A stretch of 64,000 bases of DNA from DIGJ01 sp036658435 (GTDB lineage: Bacteria > Bacillota > Clostridia > Lachnospirales > Lachnospiraceae). Below the pieces are notes generated by a model that saw only the letters and a program-made list of their open reading frames with translations, did not search any database and was not told the origin of the DNA. Where the stretch lies: positions 1 through 64,000 of the forward strand of contig JAVXEO010000003.1 in NCBI GenBank assembly GCA_036658435.1, given 5' to 3'. Below are positions 1 to 8,373 of the stretch, piece after piece. Made by a program: the position numbers and the translations under genes. Each line of letters opens with the position of its first letter. Position 1 is the first letter of the stretch.

Positions 1-119
1 AAAATGTGCGCTGCCGTCTGTGGTCCATCTGCCGTGGAACACTTGACATCAAAAGCACAGTAGGCGAGGGTACAACCGCCATGATCAGAATACCAAAGAG
101 AAGAATTCAGCCATGCTAG
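1..119 (+). CDS. Sensor histidine kinase, C-terminal end only (partial)
   Basis: This is the last 38 codons of a gene that begins before the window, in the frame starting at base 3 and stopping with TAG at 117-119. The peptide reads NVR-CRLWSICRGTLDIKS followed by VGEGTTAMIRIPK. That matches the end of a GHKL/HATPase_c domain, where a GxGT motif is followed by a last beta strand ending in IxIP. The NVRxRL start of the fragment is typical of YesM/LytS-type sensor kinases. Such a kinase would be a membrane sensor phosphorylating a partner response regulator, but neither the sensor part nor a regulator is visible. The last residues (RRIQPC) directly precede a mobile-element-like end, so the natural C-terminus may have been altered. 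Family assignment rests only on this short tail. Confidence 0.6.
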   Translation, partial: NVRCRLWSICRGTLDIKSTVGEGTTAMIRIPKRRIQPC

Positions 120-175
120 GTGTTTCGGCTGGTCAGTCGCTTATATCCCCATAGCTAAAGCAAGGGGCTTTACAC
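119..175 (+). mobile_element. IS200/IS605-like element end (solo remnant)
   Basis: A hairpin runs from CCCC at 147-150 to GGGG at 164-167, with an alternative AAAGC (157-161)/GCTTT (167-171) pairing. It sits in a context (TCAGTCGCTTATATCCCC, then ATAGCTAAAGCAAGGGG) that I recognise as the conserved subterminal palindrome of IS200/IS605-family elements carrying tnpB. No transposase or TnpB reading frame is present, so this would be a stand-alone end. Recognition is from memory of the family, not from a search. Confidence 0.4.
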
Positions 176-221
176 TCTTATTGGTAAATGGAGTTCAAAA
201 TCAAATGGAAAAGAAATCTGG

Positions 222-250
222 TTGACAACTCTATAGAAAGTGTGATAACT
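222..250 (+). promoter_or_regulatory. Putative sigma-A promoter of the amino-acid ABC operon
   Basis: A perfect -35 TTGACA at 222-227 is followed 17 bases later by a weak -10 (ATAACT, 245-250). It lies about 80 bases before the first gene of the importer operon. The -10 is poor, so the exact start is uncertain. Confidence 0.4.
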
Positions 251-331
251 TATATTAAACGCTTTATCGTAGTAGCGTAATAACATGGCATCACATAAAA
301 ATATTATAGCTTTGAAGGGAGTATATTAAAA

Positions 332-1117
332 ATGAAAAAAATAATAGCAGTAATACTTACCATTGGAATGGTACTTACCATGGCGGGTTGTGGAAATAAT
401 TCGAAAACAGAGGAAAAGAATACCTTTACCGTAGGATTTGATCAGGATTTTCCACCATTTGGTTATGTAGGTGATGACGGAGAGTTTACCGGATTTGATA
501 TTGAAATGGCAGCGGAATGTGCAAAACGTATGAACAAAGAGGTTGTTTTTCAGCCGGTGGACTGGGATGCAAAAGATATGGAACTGGAAGCAGGAACCAT
601 TGACTGTATTTGGAACGGATTTACGCTAAATGGACGTGAAGATGATTACACATGGAGTGATGCCTATATGGACAACACCCAGGTTGTAATTGTGAAAGCG
701 GATTCGGGAATTCATACACTGGCTGACTTAGCAGGAAAAGTGGTGGAAGTACAAAAAGAATCCTCTGCACAATCGGCATTGGAAGATGAAGACCACACAG
801 ACTTACTGGCTTCCTTTGGACAGTTTCTGACCGTAGGGGAATACAACACGGCATTTATGGACTTGGAGTCCGGAGCCGTAGATGCTATTGCTATTGACAT
901 TGGTGTTGCAAAGTTTCAGCTGGAAGGAAAAGAAGATCTATTTGCAACCTTGGAAGAACCAATTTCTACGGAACAATATGCCATTGGATTTTTCAAGGGA
1001 AATGAAACCTTGCGTGATGAAGTGCAGACGGCTTTAATGAAAATGGTAGAAGATGGAACCTTTGGGGAAATTTCAAATAAATATTTCGGATATGATGTTT
1101 GTATCCTTGGAAAATAG
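332..1117 (+). CDS. Polar amino-acid ABC transporter substrate-binding lipoprotein
   Basis: A 261-residue extracytoplasmic solute receptor. The N-terminus has a lipoprotein signal with a lipobox ending MAGC, Cys20 being the likely lipid attachment site. The rest (about 32-256) is a family 3 solute-binding domain (SBP_bac_3). It opens with the typical FTVGFDQDFPPFGY strand and contains the G-FTGFDIEMA motif of receptors for glutamine, cystine, histidine or arginine-type ligands. It is the first gene of a three-gene importer, followed by permease and ATPase genes at 1128 and 1816, so it should deliver substrate to that complex on the outer face of the membrane. A GAAGGGAG ribosome site at 314-321 supports this start. 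The ligand cannot be deduced from sequence alone. Confidence 0.93.
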   Translation: MKKIIAVILTIGMVLTMAGCGNNSKTEEKNTFTVGFDQDFPPFGYVGDDGEFTGFDIEMAAECAKRMNKEVVFQPVDWDAKDMELEAGTIDCIWNGFTLNGREDDYTWSDAYMDNTQVVIVKADSGIHTLADLAGKVVEVQKESSAQSALEDEDHTDLLASFGQFLTVGEYNTAFMDLESGAVDAIAIDIGVAKFQLEGKEDLFATLEEPISTEQYAIGFFKGNETLRDEVQTALMKMVEDGTFGEISNKYFGYDVCILGK

Positions 1118-1127
1118 CAGGTAGGAT

Positions 1128-1778
1128 ATGAGTATACAAGTCATGCTTCAACAGTTAAGCGGTGGAATGGTTACAACAATTATGATATTTACCTTAACAC
1201 TGATTTTTTCTCTTCCCCTTGGACTAGTGATATCTTTTGGAAGAATGTCCCCTCATTTTTTAATAAAAAACATTACTAAAATTTATATTTCACTTATGAG
1301 AGGAACCCCCTTGATGCTCCAGCTTTTGGTGGTGTATTTTGGCCCCTTCTTTCTGCTTGGAATTAATATTACCTCCAATTATCGAGTTTATGCCGTAATC
1401 ATTGCCTTTGTTATAAACTATGCGGCTTATTTTGCGGAAATTTACCGTGGTGGAATGGAATCCATGCCGGCTGGGCAGAAAGAAGCAGCAAAAGTTTTGG
1501 GATATTCCAAATCGCAAACTTTTTTTAAGATTACTCTGCCCCAGGTGATAAAACGAATTTTACCATCCATAACCAATGAAGTCATTACCCTGGTAAAAGA
1601 TACCTCCCTGGCATTTTCCATTGCCTGTGCAGAAATGTTTACGATTGCAAAATCCTTGGCAGCTTCCCAGAAAAGTATGGTTCCTCTTGTGGCAGCGGCG
1701 GTCTTTTACTACATATTCAATTTTATGGTAGCCTCTCTCATGGAATACTGGGAGAAAAAAATGAATCATTATCACTAA
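1128..1778 (+). CDS. Amino-acid ABC transporter permease (HisM/GlnP family)
   Basis: A 216-residue integral membrane subunit of the polar amino-acid importer. It has about five hydrophobic helices, the RGTPLMLQL segment (about 58-66) typical of this family, and the cytoplasmic EAA loop beginning EAAKVLGYS at about 119, which docks on the ATPase. Its length is normal for HisQ/HisM-type permeases, and it probably works as a homodimer because only one permease gene is present. It starts 10 bases after the receptor gene, with an AGGTAGGA ribosome site just upstream. Together with the neighbouring receptor and ATPase it completes a three-component importer. Confidence 0.92.
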   Translation: MSIQVMLQQLSGGMVTTIMIFTLTLIFSLPLGLVISFGRMSPHFLIKNITKIYISLMRGTPLMLQLLVVYFGPFFLLGINITSNYRVYAVIIAFVINYAAYFAEIYRGGMESMPAGQKEAAKVLGYSKSQTFFKITLPQVIKRILPSITNEVITLVKDTSLAFSIACAEMFTIAKSLAASQKSMVPLVAAAVFYYIFNFMVASLMEYWEKKMNHYH

Positions 1779-1815
1779 GGCAAACAGAAGAAATAGATAG
1801 GAGTATAAAGTTGGC

Positions 1816-2583
1816 ATGAGATTATTAGAGATGAATCATGTGAGGAAAAATTTTGACGGCGTTGAAATTTTAAAGGATATTAGTTTGTGCGTAGAAGAGG
1901 GGGAAGTGGTGTCTATTATAGGGCCTTCCGGCTCTGGAAAATCCACATTACTTCGCTGTGCGGCTTTATTAGAAACGATGGATGCAGGAGAACTGATTTA
2001 CTTAGGAGAAAAAGCGGTCTTTGAAGAAGATGGGAAGACAACCTACGCTAACAGCAAAGAGCTAAAAAAAATACAGAGACACTTTGGACTGGTGTTTCAA
2101 AATTTCAACTTATTTCCACATTATACGGTTTTAAAAAACATTATAGATGCGCCCCTTCATGTGCAAAAAAGAGATAAGACGGAGGTAATGAAAGAGGCAA
2201 AAGAACTTTTGAAAAAAATGGGACTAGAGGATCGTGCAGACTATTATCCCTGCCAGTTGTCAGGGGGACAACAACAGCGCGTTTCCATAGCCAGGGCACT
2301 TGCCATGAATCCTAAAATCTTATTTTTTGATGAACCCACTTCGGCACTGGATCCGGAACTGACCGGAGAAATTTTAAAAGTTATTCAGGAATTGGCGGAA
2401 GAAAAGATGACCATGGTCATTGTTACACATGAAATGAACTTTGCAAAGGACGTATCCCAACGAATGATTTTTATGGATAAAGGGGTAATCGTGGAGGAAA
2501 CCACACCGGACTTGTTGTTTAATTCGAAAAATCAAAGAACCCGTGAATTTCTGGGGCAATATCATAATTTAAAAATGTCTTGA
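1816..2583 (+). CDS. Amino-acid ABC transporter ATP-binding protein (GlnQ type)
   Basis: A 255-residue cytoplasmic ATPase that powers the importer encoded by the two preceding genes. All functional motifs are intact: Walker A GPSGSGKST at 36-44, Q-loop in GLVFQNFNLFP near 91-101, ABC signature LSGGQQQR at 148-155, Walker B ILFFDEP with catalytic Glu173, D-loop SALDPE, and switch histidine in VIVTHE near 205. The length and LSGGQQQR signature place it in the polar amino-acid (GlnQ/HisP) group. It is separated from the permease by 37 bases that contain an AGGAG ribosome site, and it is very likely co-transcribed with it. Confidence 0.93.
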   Translation: MRLLEMNHVRKNFDGVEILKDISLCVEEGEVVSIIGPSGSGKSTLLRCAALLETMDAGELIYLGEKAVFEEDGKTTYANSKELKKIQRHFGLVFQNFNLFPHYTVLKNIIDAPLHVQKRDKTEVMKEAKELLKKMGLEDRADYYPCQLSGGQQQRVSIARALAMNPKILFFDEPTSALDPELTGEILKVIQELAEEKMTMVIVTHEMNFAKDVSQRMIFMDKGVIVEETTPDLLFNSKNQRTREFLGQYHNLKMS

Positions 2584-2629
2584 CTCTTTATGTAATTTGC
2601 GTATTATAAATGTTAGAGGAGTACATAAT

Positions 2630-4051
2630 ATGCAGATAGAAAATCAAAAGAAGAAGACACCGTGGATTAAATCCGGATCAGCGCTAGATCGGTTTTTAAC
2701 AAAACAATTTGGAAGCAGCGTATTTTCCTATAGGGACATTTTCGGAATGCTGGGGCCCATTGTTTTAGATCAATTTTTTATTAGTATAATCGGGTTATTA
2801 ACAACAGCAATGATTAGTTCTTCCAGCCAGGAATCGGTTACAGCAGTTAGTCTGGTAAGTCCATTATATATGATGATTTATGCCATATTTAATGCAATTT
2901 CTTCTGGAGGAACGGTAATCGTAGCACAATATAAAGGACGAAATGATAAAGAAAAAATGCGTAAGGCAGCAGGGCAGGTAATGATTGCAACCGTTGCCAT
3001 TGCTTTTATTTCTTTACTTAGCTTAATCTTATTTTCAAAAGCGTTAGTGGGATGGATGTTTAGTGGCGCTGGAGCCGTTGTAATTCAAAAAGCCGGCGAT
3101 TATCTAATTGGAGTTGCCATTTCTCTTATTTTTCATTCTGTTTATATGGGTGCATTTGCAGTATTTCGTGGAATTGGGGAGACAAAGATCTGCCTGCGCC
3201 TAACCATTATTATTAATCTGATTCATCTTTTTGCAAGTATGCTTTTTCTAAATGTACTGCATTTGGACATTTTAGGAACGGCGCTGTCTTTAAATCTCGC
3301 GCGGCTCATTGGAGGAACGGTGGCACTTTATTATTTATTGCGGCCCAATGATGTTCTTCAGGTTTCGCTGAAAGATATCTTTTGTATACACAAAAATATT
3401 TTAAAACCTATATTTAAAGTGGGACTTCCTTTTGCACTGGAACAGGTCTTCTTTAATGGAGGGAGCATGATTGTGCAAACCTATATGGTCTCACTGGGAA
3501 CCATTTGCGTTGCAGCAAATGCAGTTGCAAACTCGGCTTTTTCAATCCTTTATGCAGGAGGAATTGCCGTATCAACACTGGCAATTACCGTTGTAGGGCA
3601 GTGCATTGGAACCGGTGATAAGAAACTGGCACGCCATTATGGGAAAAAAATGATTGTTTTAGGAACCGGAATGGTATTGATTTCCATTGCGGTCTTCTAT
3701 CCAATGATGCCCTTTATCTTAAAATTATATGGTGCACCAAAAGAAACCTTGAACATTATTCATAATTTACTGGTAATTGCCATGATTCCCATGCCCTTTT
3801 TCTGGTCAATATCCAATGTCATGCCTTGCGTTTTGCGCGCTGCGGGAGACTCCATGTTTACTTCAGGAGTGTCTTTGGTAACCATGTGGATTGTTCGTGT
3901 TGGCCTTGGCTATTTGGCAGCGATTCCCTTTGGCCTTGGAGTACAGGGCGTGTGGATTTGTATGGGGATTGAATGGGCAGTGCGCACGGTTATTTTTTAC
4001 CTGCGTTTTCATTCGGAAAGCTGGTTAAAAAAGCAGGTACTAAAAGAATAA
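2630..4051 (+). CDS. MATE family efflux transporter
   Basis: A 473-residue multidrug/toxin-extrusion type membrane protein with about twelve transmembrane helices arranged as two MatE repeats. The first starts at the FGMLGPIVLDQFFISIIG segment and the second at the VGLPFALEQVFFNGG segment. Such proteins export cationic drugs or metabolites in exchange for Na+ or H+. The frame is open upstream to a TTG at 2597, but the ATG at 2630 is chosen because an AGAGGAG ribosome site at 2614-2620 lies at proper distance. It follows the ABC importer by 46 bases and precedes an NhaC-type antiporter, so the three transport units may share a transcript. Substrate is unknown. Confidence 0.88.
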   Translation: MQIENQKKKTPWIKSGSALDRFLTKQFGSSVFSYRDIFGMLGPIVLDQFFISIIGLLTTAMISSSSQESVTAVSLVSPLYMMIYAIFNAISSGGTVIVAQYKGRNDKEKMRKAAGQVMIATVAIAFISLLSLILFSKALVGWMFSGAGAVVIQKAGDYLIGVAISLIFHSVYMGAFAVFRGIGETKICLRLTIIINLIHLFASMLFLNVLHLDILGTALSLNLARLIGGTVALYYLLRPNDVLQVSLKDIFCIHKNILKPIFKVGLPFALEQVFFNGGSMIVQTYMVSLGTICVAANAVANSAFSILYAGGIAVSTLAITVVGQCIGTGDKKLARHYGKKMIVLGTGMVLISIAVFYPMMPFILKLYGAPKETLNIIHNLLVIAMIPMPFFWSISNVMPCVLRAAGDSMFTSGVSLVTMWIVRVGLGYLAAIPFGLGVQGVWICMGIEWAVRTVIFYLRFHSESWLKKQVLKE

Positions 4052-4079
4052 AATACTAGGAGAAATGGAGAACCAAACC

Positions 4080-5390
4080 ATGAAACAAGGAAAAATAGGA
4101 GGATTATTACCTATTGGGATATTTTTGATTTTATTTATTGGCAGTGGGATTCTGTTTGGAAACTTTTATGCAATGCCAGCAATTGTAGCATTTTTAATGG
4201 CATTAATTGTAGCGTTTTTGCAAAATCCAAAGCGCAGCTTTGGGGATAAACTATCCAGTGTGGCAAAAAATATGGGAAATGAAAATGTTATGATTATGTG
4301 CTTGATTTTTATACTGGCAGGTGCATTTTCAGGAGCGGTACAGGCAGCCGGAGGTGTGGAAAGTACCGTGAATTTTGGACTTTCTATTATGCCACCCAAG
4401 GTTGCTGTTGCAGGCTTGTTCGTCATAGCCTGCTTTATTTCCATTGCCATGGGAACCTCAGTAGGAACCATTGCAGCCCTTACGCCAATAGCCGTGGGTG
4501 TCAGCCAAAAGACAGGATTTGTGGGAGCTATGTGTGTGGGAGCGGTAGTCTGTGGCGCCATGTTTGGAGACAACTTATCTATGATTTCGGATACGACCAT
4601 TGCGGCAACACGAACCCAGGGATGCGAAATGAAGGATAAGTTTCGAGAAAATTTTCTTATCGTGCTGCCTGCAGCAATTATAACAATTCTTCTGTTTTTA
4701 TTCCTCGCCGGAAATGCAAGTTATGAAATTACCGGAAATCTGGATTACAATCTGTTAAAAATTCTACCCTATGTGGTAGTGTTAGTGGGGGCCTTGCTGG
4801 GAGGAAATGTATTTCTTATTTTGGTACTTGGCACGGTACTTTCTATTCTGGTAGGAATGGCTACAGGAACCATTGCCATTGCAGAGATTTTTACCGTAAT
4901 TGGAAGTGGTCCGGATGGCAAGGGAGGAATATCCAATATGTATGATATTGCGGTAATTTCTATTATTGTTGCAGGAATTATAGGACTGGTAAAAGATAAC
5001 GGAGGAATTGATTATATCCTTGAAAATATCAAAAAGCATGTAAAAGGTCCCAAAGGGGCACAAATAGGAATTGCGGCACTTAGTTCACTGGTGGACATTT
5101 CAACAGCCAATAATACCATTGCCATTGTAATGGCAGGACCCATAGCAAAAGACATCGCCAAGGAATACGGAATTGAGCCAAAAAGAACGGCAGCGCTATT
5201 GGATATTTTCACATCGGCATGGCAGGGACTGATTCCATATGGAGCACAGCTGCTTTATGCAAGCGCAGGAGCTGCAGCAGTTGGACTTACCCTTTTACCA
5301 ATGAATATTATCCCCTATTTATTTTACCCTATGTTAATGGGTCTGTGTGGAATTGCCAGCATTTTTTTACCCACCGGAAAAAGAAAATAA
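4080..5390 (+). CDS. NhaC-family Na+/H+ antiporter-like transporter
   Basis: A 436-residue membrane protein of the NhaC/ion-transporter superfamily, with about eleven hydrophobic helices. Recognisable family segments are the MGTSVGTIAALTPIAVG stretch and the polar GDNLSMISDTTIAATRTQG motif in the middle. These are characteristic of NhaC-like exchangers, some of which move organic acids or amines (malate/lactate, arginine/ornithine) instead of protons and sodium. The ATG at 4065 is also in frame, but its AGGAG is only two bases away. ATG 4080 has a GGAG at nine bases and gives the usual short N-terminus, so I prefer it. It lies between a MATE gene and a membrane hydrolase gene on the same strand. 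Exact substrate is open. Confidence 0.8.
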   Translation: MKQGKIGGLLPIGIFLILFIGSGILFGNFYAMPAIVAFLMALIVAFLQNPKRSFGDKLSSVAKNMGNENVMIMCLIFILAGAFSGAVQAAGGVESTVNFGLSIMPPKVAVAGLFVIACFISIAMGTSVGTIAALTPIAVGVSQKTGFVGAMCVGAVVCGAMFGDNLSMISDTTIAATRTQGCEMKDKFRENFLIVLPAAIITILLFLFLAGNASYEITGNLDYNLLKILPYVVVLVGALLGGNVFLILVLGTVLSILVGMATGTIAIAEIFTVIGSGPDGKGGISNMYDIAVISIIVAGIIGLVKDNGGIDYILENIKKHVKGPKGAQIGIAALSSLVDISTANNTIAIVMAGPIAKDIAKEYGIEPKRTAALLDIFTSAWQGLIPYGAQLLYASAGAAAVGLTLLPMNIIPYLFYPMLMGLCGIASIFLPTGKRK

Positions 5391-5401
5391 AGGGAGATGG
5401 C

Positions 5402-7603
5402 ATGAAAAAAATAAAGGGGTTTTTAAAAAAAGCCAAAGAAAGTTTAAAAAAAATAAGGGACAAAGGGAAGAAATATTATAGCCGTAACTTTGGAAATACG
5501 AAGAAAAGCTTAGACTGGCTAGCACTTTTGCTAGTAAGCTATTTAGGTGGAACCGCGTGTTATGAAGGCTTTCAAAAGAAGATTCCGGCTTATATAATTG
5601 GATCCTTTCTTTCGTTTTTTATAATGTGGGTTCTTTTATGGATTGCCGAAAAGGTGCTGCAGTTTTTCTTAAAAGGAGGGTGCCGCCCTGTTCTTAATGT
5701 GGTCATTATCATGGGTACCGTTTTTTCACTGGTGTTTATGGGAAACCTGGGAAGAAAAGAGGGAATGGCCCCCTTTTTTGCTATGGGACTGGGGATACTT
5801 TTGATTTTGCTTTTTCAATCCCTATGGGGGATTATTAAAAACAAAGTGCAGACACCAACCCTGTGGATATCGGCAGTTATAAGCGGAATAGCACTTACCG
5901 GAACCTTTATATTACTATGTGGGAAGGGATTTAAAGATGACTATATCCGAGACTATCTTGCACTTTCCGGGATGAAAGAAAACGATATGGGAGAAAATAA
6001 GAAGGAATCGGATATTTCAAAAATACAGGAGTTTGGAAGTTACACGGTAGAAAGTCTTCAATATAGTCCGGAATATAAGGAAGGTAGGGAAGGGGAAATA
6101 CCGTCTGACACCGTGGATTTATCATTTTTTACAGTAGAAGAAAAGGGACTGGATCAAAGATATCGAAAAATATTTCAAACGTTTGACTTAAAGACAGCAC
6201 CCATAGCGGGGAAAATATGGTATCCAAAAGAGAAATTTAACTGTCCGGTTTTATTTATTGCCCATGGCAACCATAGTATTTTAAGTGCTTCCTATTTAGG
6301 CTATGATTATCTGGGAGAATATTTGGCTTCCAATGGTTATGTAGTGGTTTCCGTAGATGAAAATGTATTGAATATGAGACAGGGAGAAAATGATGCCAGA
6401 GCCGTTCTACTTTTGGAAAATATTAAAAAAGTAAAAGCTTTTCAAGGGGATACCGAAAATCCACTTTATAAAAAAATGGACTATGAAAAAATTGCAATAG
6501 CCGGTCACTCCCGTGGGGGAGAAATGACGGCAGTGGCGTATCTATTTAATTCCTATGACTGCTATCCGGAAAATGGAATGAAACGGTTTAACTACCATTT
6601 TAACATTCAATCTATCATTGCCATCGCACCTACCGTAGATCAATATATGCCCACAGAGCAGGAAGTGATGCTGGAAGATGTGAATTATCTCCTTTTACAC
6701 GGAGCCAATGATCAGGATGTTTCTACTTTTATGGGAAACACCCAGTATGAGAATATTAACTTTAGTGGAAAGAAAGAGGCAATCAAATCATCCCTCTATA
6801 TAGCCGGAGCCAATCATGGACAGTTTAACAGTGAGTGGGGTCAATACGATCAAATAAATCCGGTTGCACCCTGGCTGAATGTAGATAACTTCATATCAGA
6901 AAGGGAGCAGCAAAATATTTTAAAATTATTTGTCAGAGTATTTTTAGATAAGACCCTTCAAAATAAGGAAGACTATGGGGATTTATTGACTCACTATGAA
7001 AAATATCAGAAGAATCTTCCTAAAACAATATATATTCAACGGAGTCAGACCGAAGATTTCACCTGTCTTGCCGATTTTGAGGAGGACTCCAATTTGGAAA
7101 CAGCAACATGGAAAGAGGCTTCCATTCGAGGCTATGGAATGCAGCACTGGAAAGAAGAGCAGGTGCATAAAAATCAGATACTGACTCTGGACTGGAAAAA
7201 CACGAAAGGGGCTCGTTTGGAAATTTCCCTTAAAGGTATAGACTTAAAGGATAAAAGCCTTCAATTTGATATTTGTGATAAAAGGGAGTACGAAGAGGAA
7301 GAAAGTCCCAAAGCAATCGACGCAAAGGTGGTTCTTTTAGATGAAAATGGAAATAAGGCAAGCCTTCGCATAAAGGAACACCAGATGGTTTATCCGTCAC
7401 TGCCGGTTAAACTATCAAAGCTAGAGTACCTCTTTCGTGAAAAAGAGTATAAGAGTCAATATCAGACGGTAATGCTTCCTACTACTGCCTTCAGGAAGGA
7501 AGGGAACCACTTTGATTTTTGCAAGGTGAAAAAACTGTCGATATATTTTGACACGATGGAAAAAGGAAAAATCAGCATGGACAATATTGGTTTTACAAAC
7601 TAG
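5402..7603 (+). CDS. Membrane-anchored alpha/beta hydrolase with C-terminal beta-sandwich
   Basis: A 733-residue protein of three parts. The first 180 residues hold a lysine-rich start and about five hydrophobic helices. The middle (about 260-530) is an alpha/beta hydrolase resembling chlorophyllase/dienelactone-hydrolase-type esterases: an oxyanion strand FIAHGNHS, nucleophile elbow GHSRGG with Ser370, acid in GANDQD (Asp437/439) and catalytic His472 in GANHGQF. The last 150 residues look like a jelly-roll domain ending in the KISMDNIGF strand usual for such folds. The ATG at 5402 is chosen over the open frame upstream because GGGAGATGG precedes it and upstream codons overlap the antiporter gene. 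It starts 11 bases after that gene. The substrate, perhaps an acylated surface polymer, is unknown. Confidence 0.75.
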   Translation: MKKIKGFLKKAKESLKKIRDKGKKYYSRNFGNTKKSLDWLALLLVSYLGGTACYEGFQKKIPAYIIGSFLSFFIMWVLLWIAEKVLQFFLKGGCRPVLNVVIIMGTVFSLVFMGNLGRKEGMAPFFAMGLGILLILLFQSLWGIIKNKVQTPTLWISAVISGIALTGTFILLCGKGFKDDYIRDYLALSGMKENDMGENKKESDISKIQEFGSYTVESLQYSPEYKEGREGEIPSDTVDLSFFTVEEKGLDQRYRKIFQTFDLKTAPIAGKIWYPKEKFNCPVLFIAHGNHSILSASYLGYDYLGEYLASNGYVVVSVDENVLNMRQGENDARAVLLLENIKKVKAFQGDTENPLYKKMDYEKIAIAGHSRGGEMTAVAYLFNSYDCYPENGMKRFNYHFNIQSIIAIAPTVDQYMPTEQEVMLEDVNYLLLHGANDQDVSTFMGNTQYENINFSGKKEAIKSSLYIAGANHGQFNSEWGQYDQINPVAPWLNVDNFISEREQQNILKLFVRVFLDKTLQNKEDYGDLLTHYEKYQKNLPKTIYIQRSQTEDFTCLADFEEDSNLETATWKEASIRGYGMQHWKEEQVHKNQILTLDWKNTKGARLEISLKGIDLKDKSLQFDICDKREYEEEESPKAIDAKVVLLDENGNKASLRIKEHQMVYPSLPVKLSKLEYLFREKEYKSQYQTVMLPTTAFRKEGNHFDFCKVKKLSIYFDTMEKGKISMDNIGFTN

Positions 7604-7625
7604 AAAAGGAAAATTGGTGATAATT

Positions 7626-8135
7626 ATGGAACTTTCTATCTTACACATGATACAAAATCTGCATACTCCTGGTTTGGACGTCATTATGATATTTATTTCA
7701 AAATTGGGAAACAAGGGAATGGTTTGGATTGTCATGGGACTAGCAATGCTTTGCATAAAAAGGTACAGGAAATGTGGAATTGTAGTTTTATTAAGTCTGT
7801 TTACTTCGGTGGTATTTGGAAACATGGTTTTGAAAAACCTGGTAGAACGGCCAAGACCCTGTTGGGTCGATACCAGTGTAAAACTGCTGATTCACAACCC
7901 AAGGGACTACTCTTTTCCGTCGGGACATACCTTTTCCTCTTTTGCAGCAGCGTTTGCAGTCTTCCTGTGCCATAAAAAAATAGGAGCGGCAGCCCTTGTG
8001 CTGGCAGCTTTGATTGGATTTTCCAGACTGTATTTATTTGTACATTATCCCACAGATGTACTTTCCGGAATGATGCTTGGAATACTCAGTGCCTTCGTAA
8101 TCTTTAAATTAGTAAATTCTTATGTAAAAATGTAA
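7626..8135 (+). CDS. PAP2 family membrane phosphatase
   Basis: A 169-residue integral membrane phosphatase with all three PAP2 signatures: KX6RP (Lys70 to Arg77-Pro78), PSGH at 98-101, and SRX5HX3D (Ser123, Arg124, His130, Asp134). Members of this size dephosphorylate undecaprenyl pyrophosphate (BcrC-like) or phosphatidic acid/phosphatidylglycerophosphate on the outer membrane face. Which one applies cannot be told here. The frame is open further upstream, inside the hydrolase gene, but the ATG at 7626 gives the normal PAP2 N-terminus and has a GGTGAT-type site six bases away. It lies 22 bases after the hydrolase gene and is the last gene before the promoter of the Tad-like locus. Confidence 0.88.
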   Translation: MELSILHMIQNLHTPGLDVIMIFISKLGNKGMVWIVMGLAMLCIKRYRKCGIVVLLSLFTSVVFGNMVLKNLVERPRPCWVDTSVKLLIHNPRDYSFPSGHTFSSFAAAFAVFLCHKKIGAAALVLAALIGFSRLYLFVHYPTDVLSGMMLGILSAFVIFKLVNSYVKM

Positions 8136-8142
8136 AAAGTAC

Positions 8143-8171
8143 TTGATTATCAATAAAATTTGTGATATTAT
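8143..8171 (+). promoter_or_regulatory. Promoter of the Tad-like locus
   Basis: TTGATT at 8143-8148, a 17-base spacer, and TATTAT at 8166-8171 with an extended -10 TG at 8163-8164. Transcription would start near 8178, leaving a leader of about 195 bases before the first well-supported start codon. Confidence 0.6.
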
Positions 8172-8189
8172 CTATTTACAGAATATTCT

Positions 8190-8340
8190 ATGAGTGCAGT
8201 GCACATCTTATTTTAAATTACCATAAGGTGATAGAGAAAACTATCTGTGTTTTCTCTACCCTTATAGGACATGACATAATGTTATGTTTCACGGCGTTTC
8301 GCCAAACTATCCTTTTATTTAACATCATTTCATGATGTTG
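8190..8340 (+). promoter_or_regulatory. Structured 5' leader of the Tad-like locus (class unknown)
   Basis: Four successive hairpins can be drawn. A long one has ATAAGG (8223-8228) with CCTTAT (8260-8265) outside and AGAGAAAAC (8233-8241) with GTTTTCTCT (8249-8257) inside. Then come ACATAA/TTATGT (8274-8279/8282-8287), GGCG/CGCC around TTT (8293-8303), and a perfect 8-bp stem AACATCAT/ATGATGTT (8321-8328/8332-8339) that buries the ATG at 8332. No U-run follows them, so they are not ordinary terminators. I could not match this to a riboswitch class, and the consensus bases of the class I cyclic-di-GMP riboswitch are absent. Confidence 0.45.
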
Positions 8341-8373
8341 GAATCAAAAGAACAAAAGAAAGAGAGGAAGAAT

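Noticed and set aside
4166..4639. Open frames on both strands inside the NhaC-type gene
   Set aside because: The plus-strand gene has full family motifs; the others are low-complexity shadows without ribosome sites.
8178..8373. Class I cyclic-di-GMP riboswitch before the Tad-like locus
   Set aside because: Considered because a diguanylate cyclase is nearby and such riboswitches often control pili, but the conserved bases of class I are absent. Class II could not be excluded by eye.
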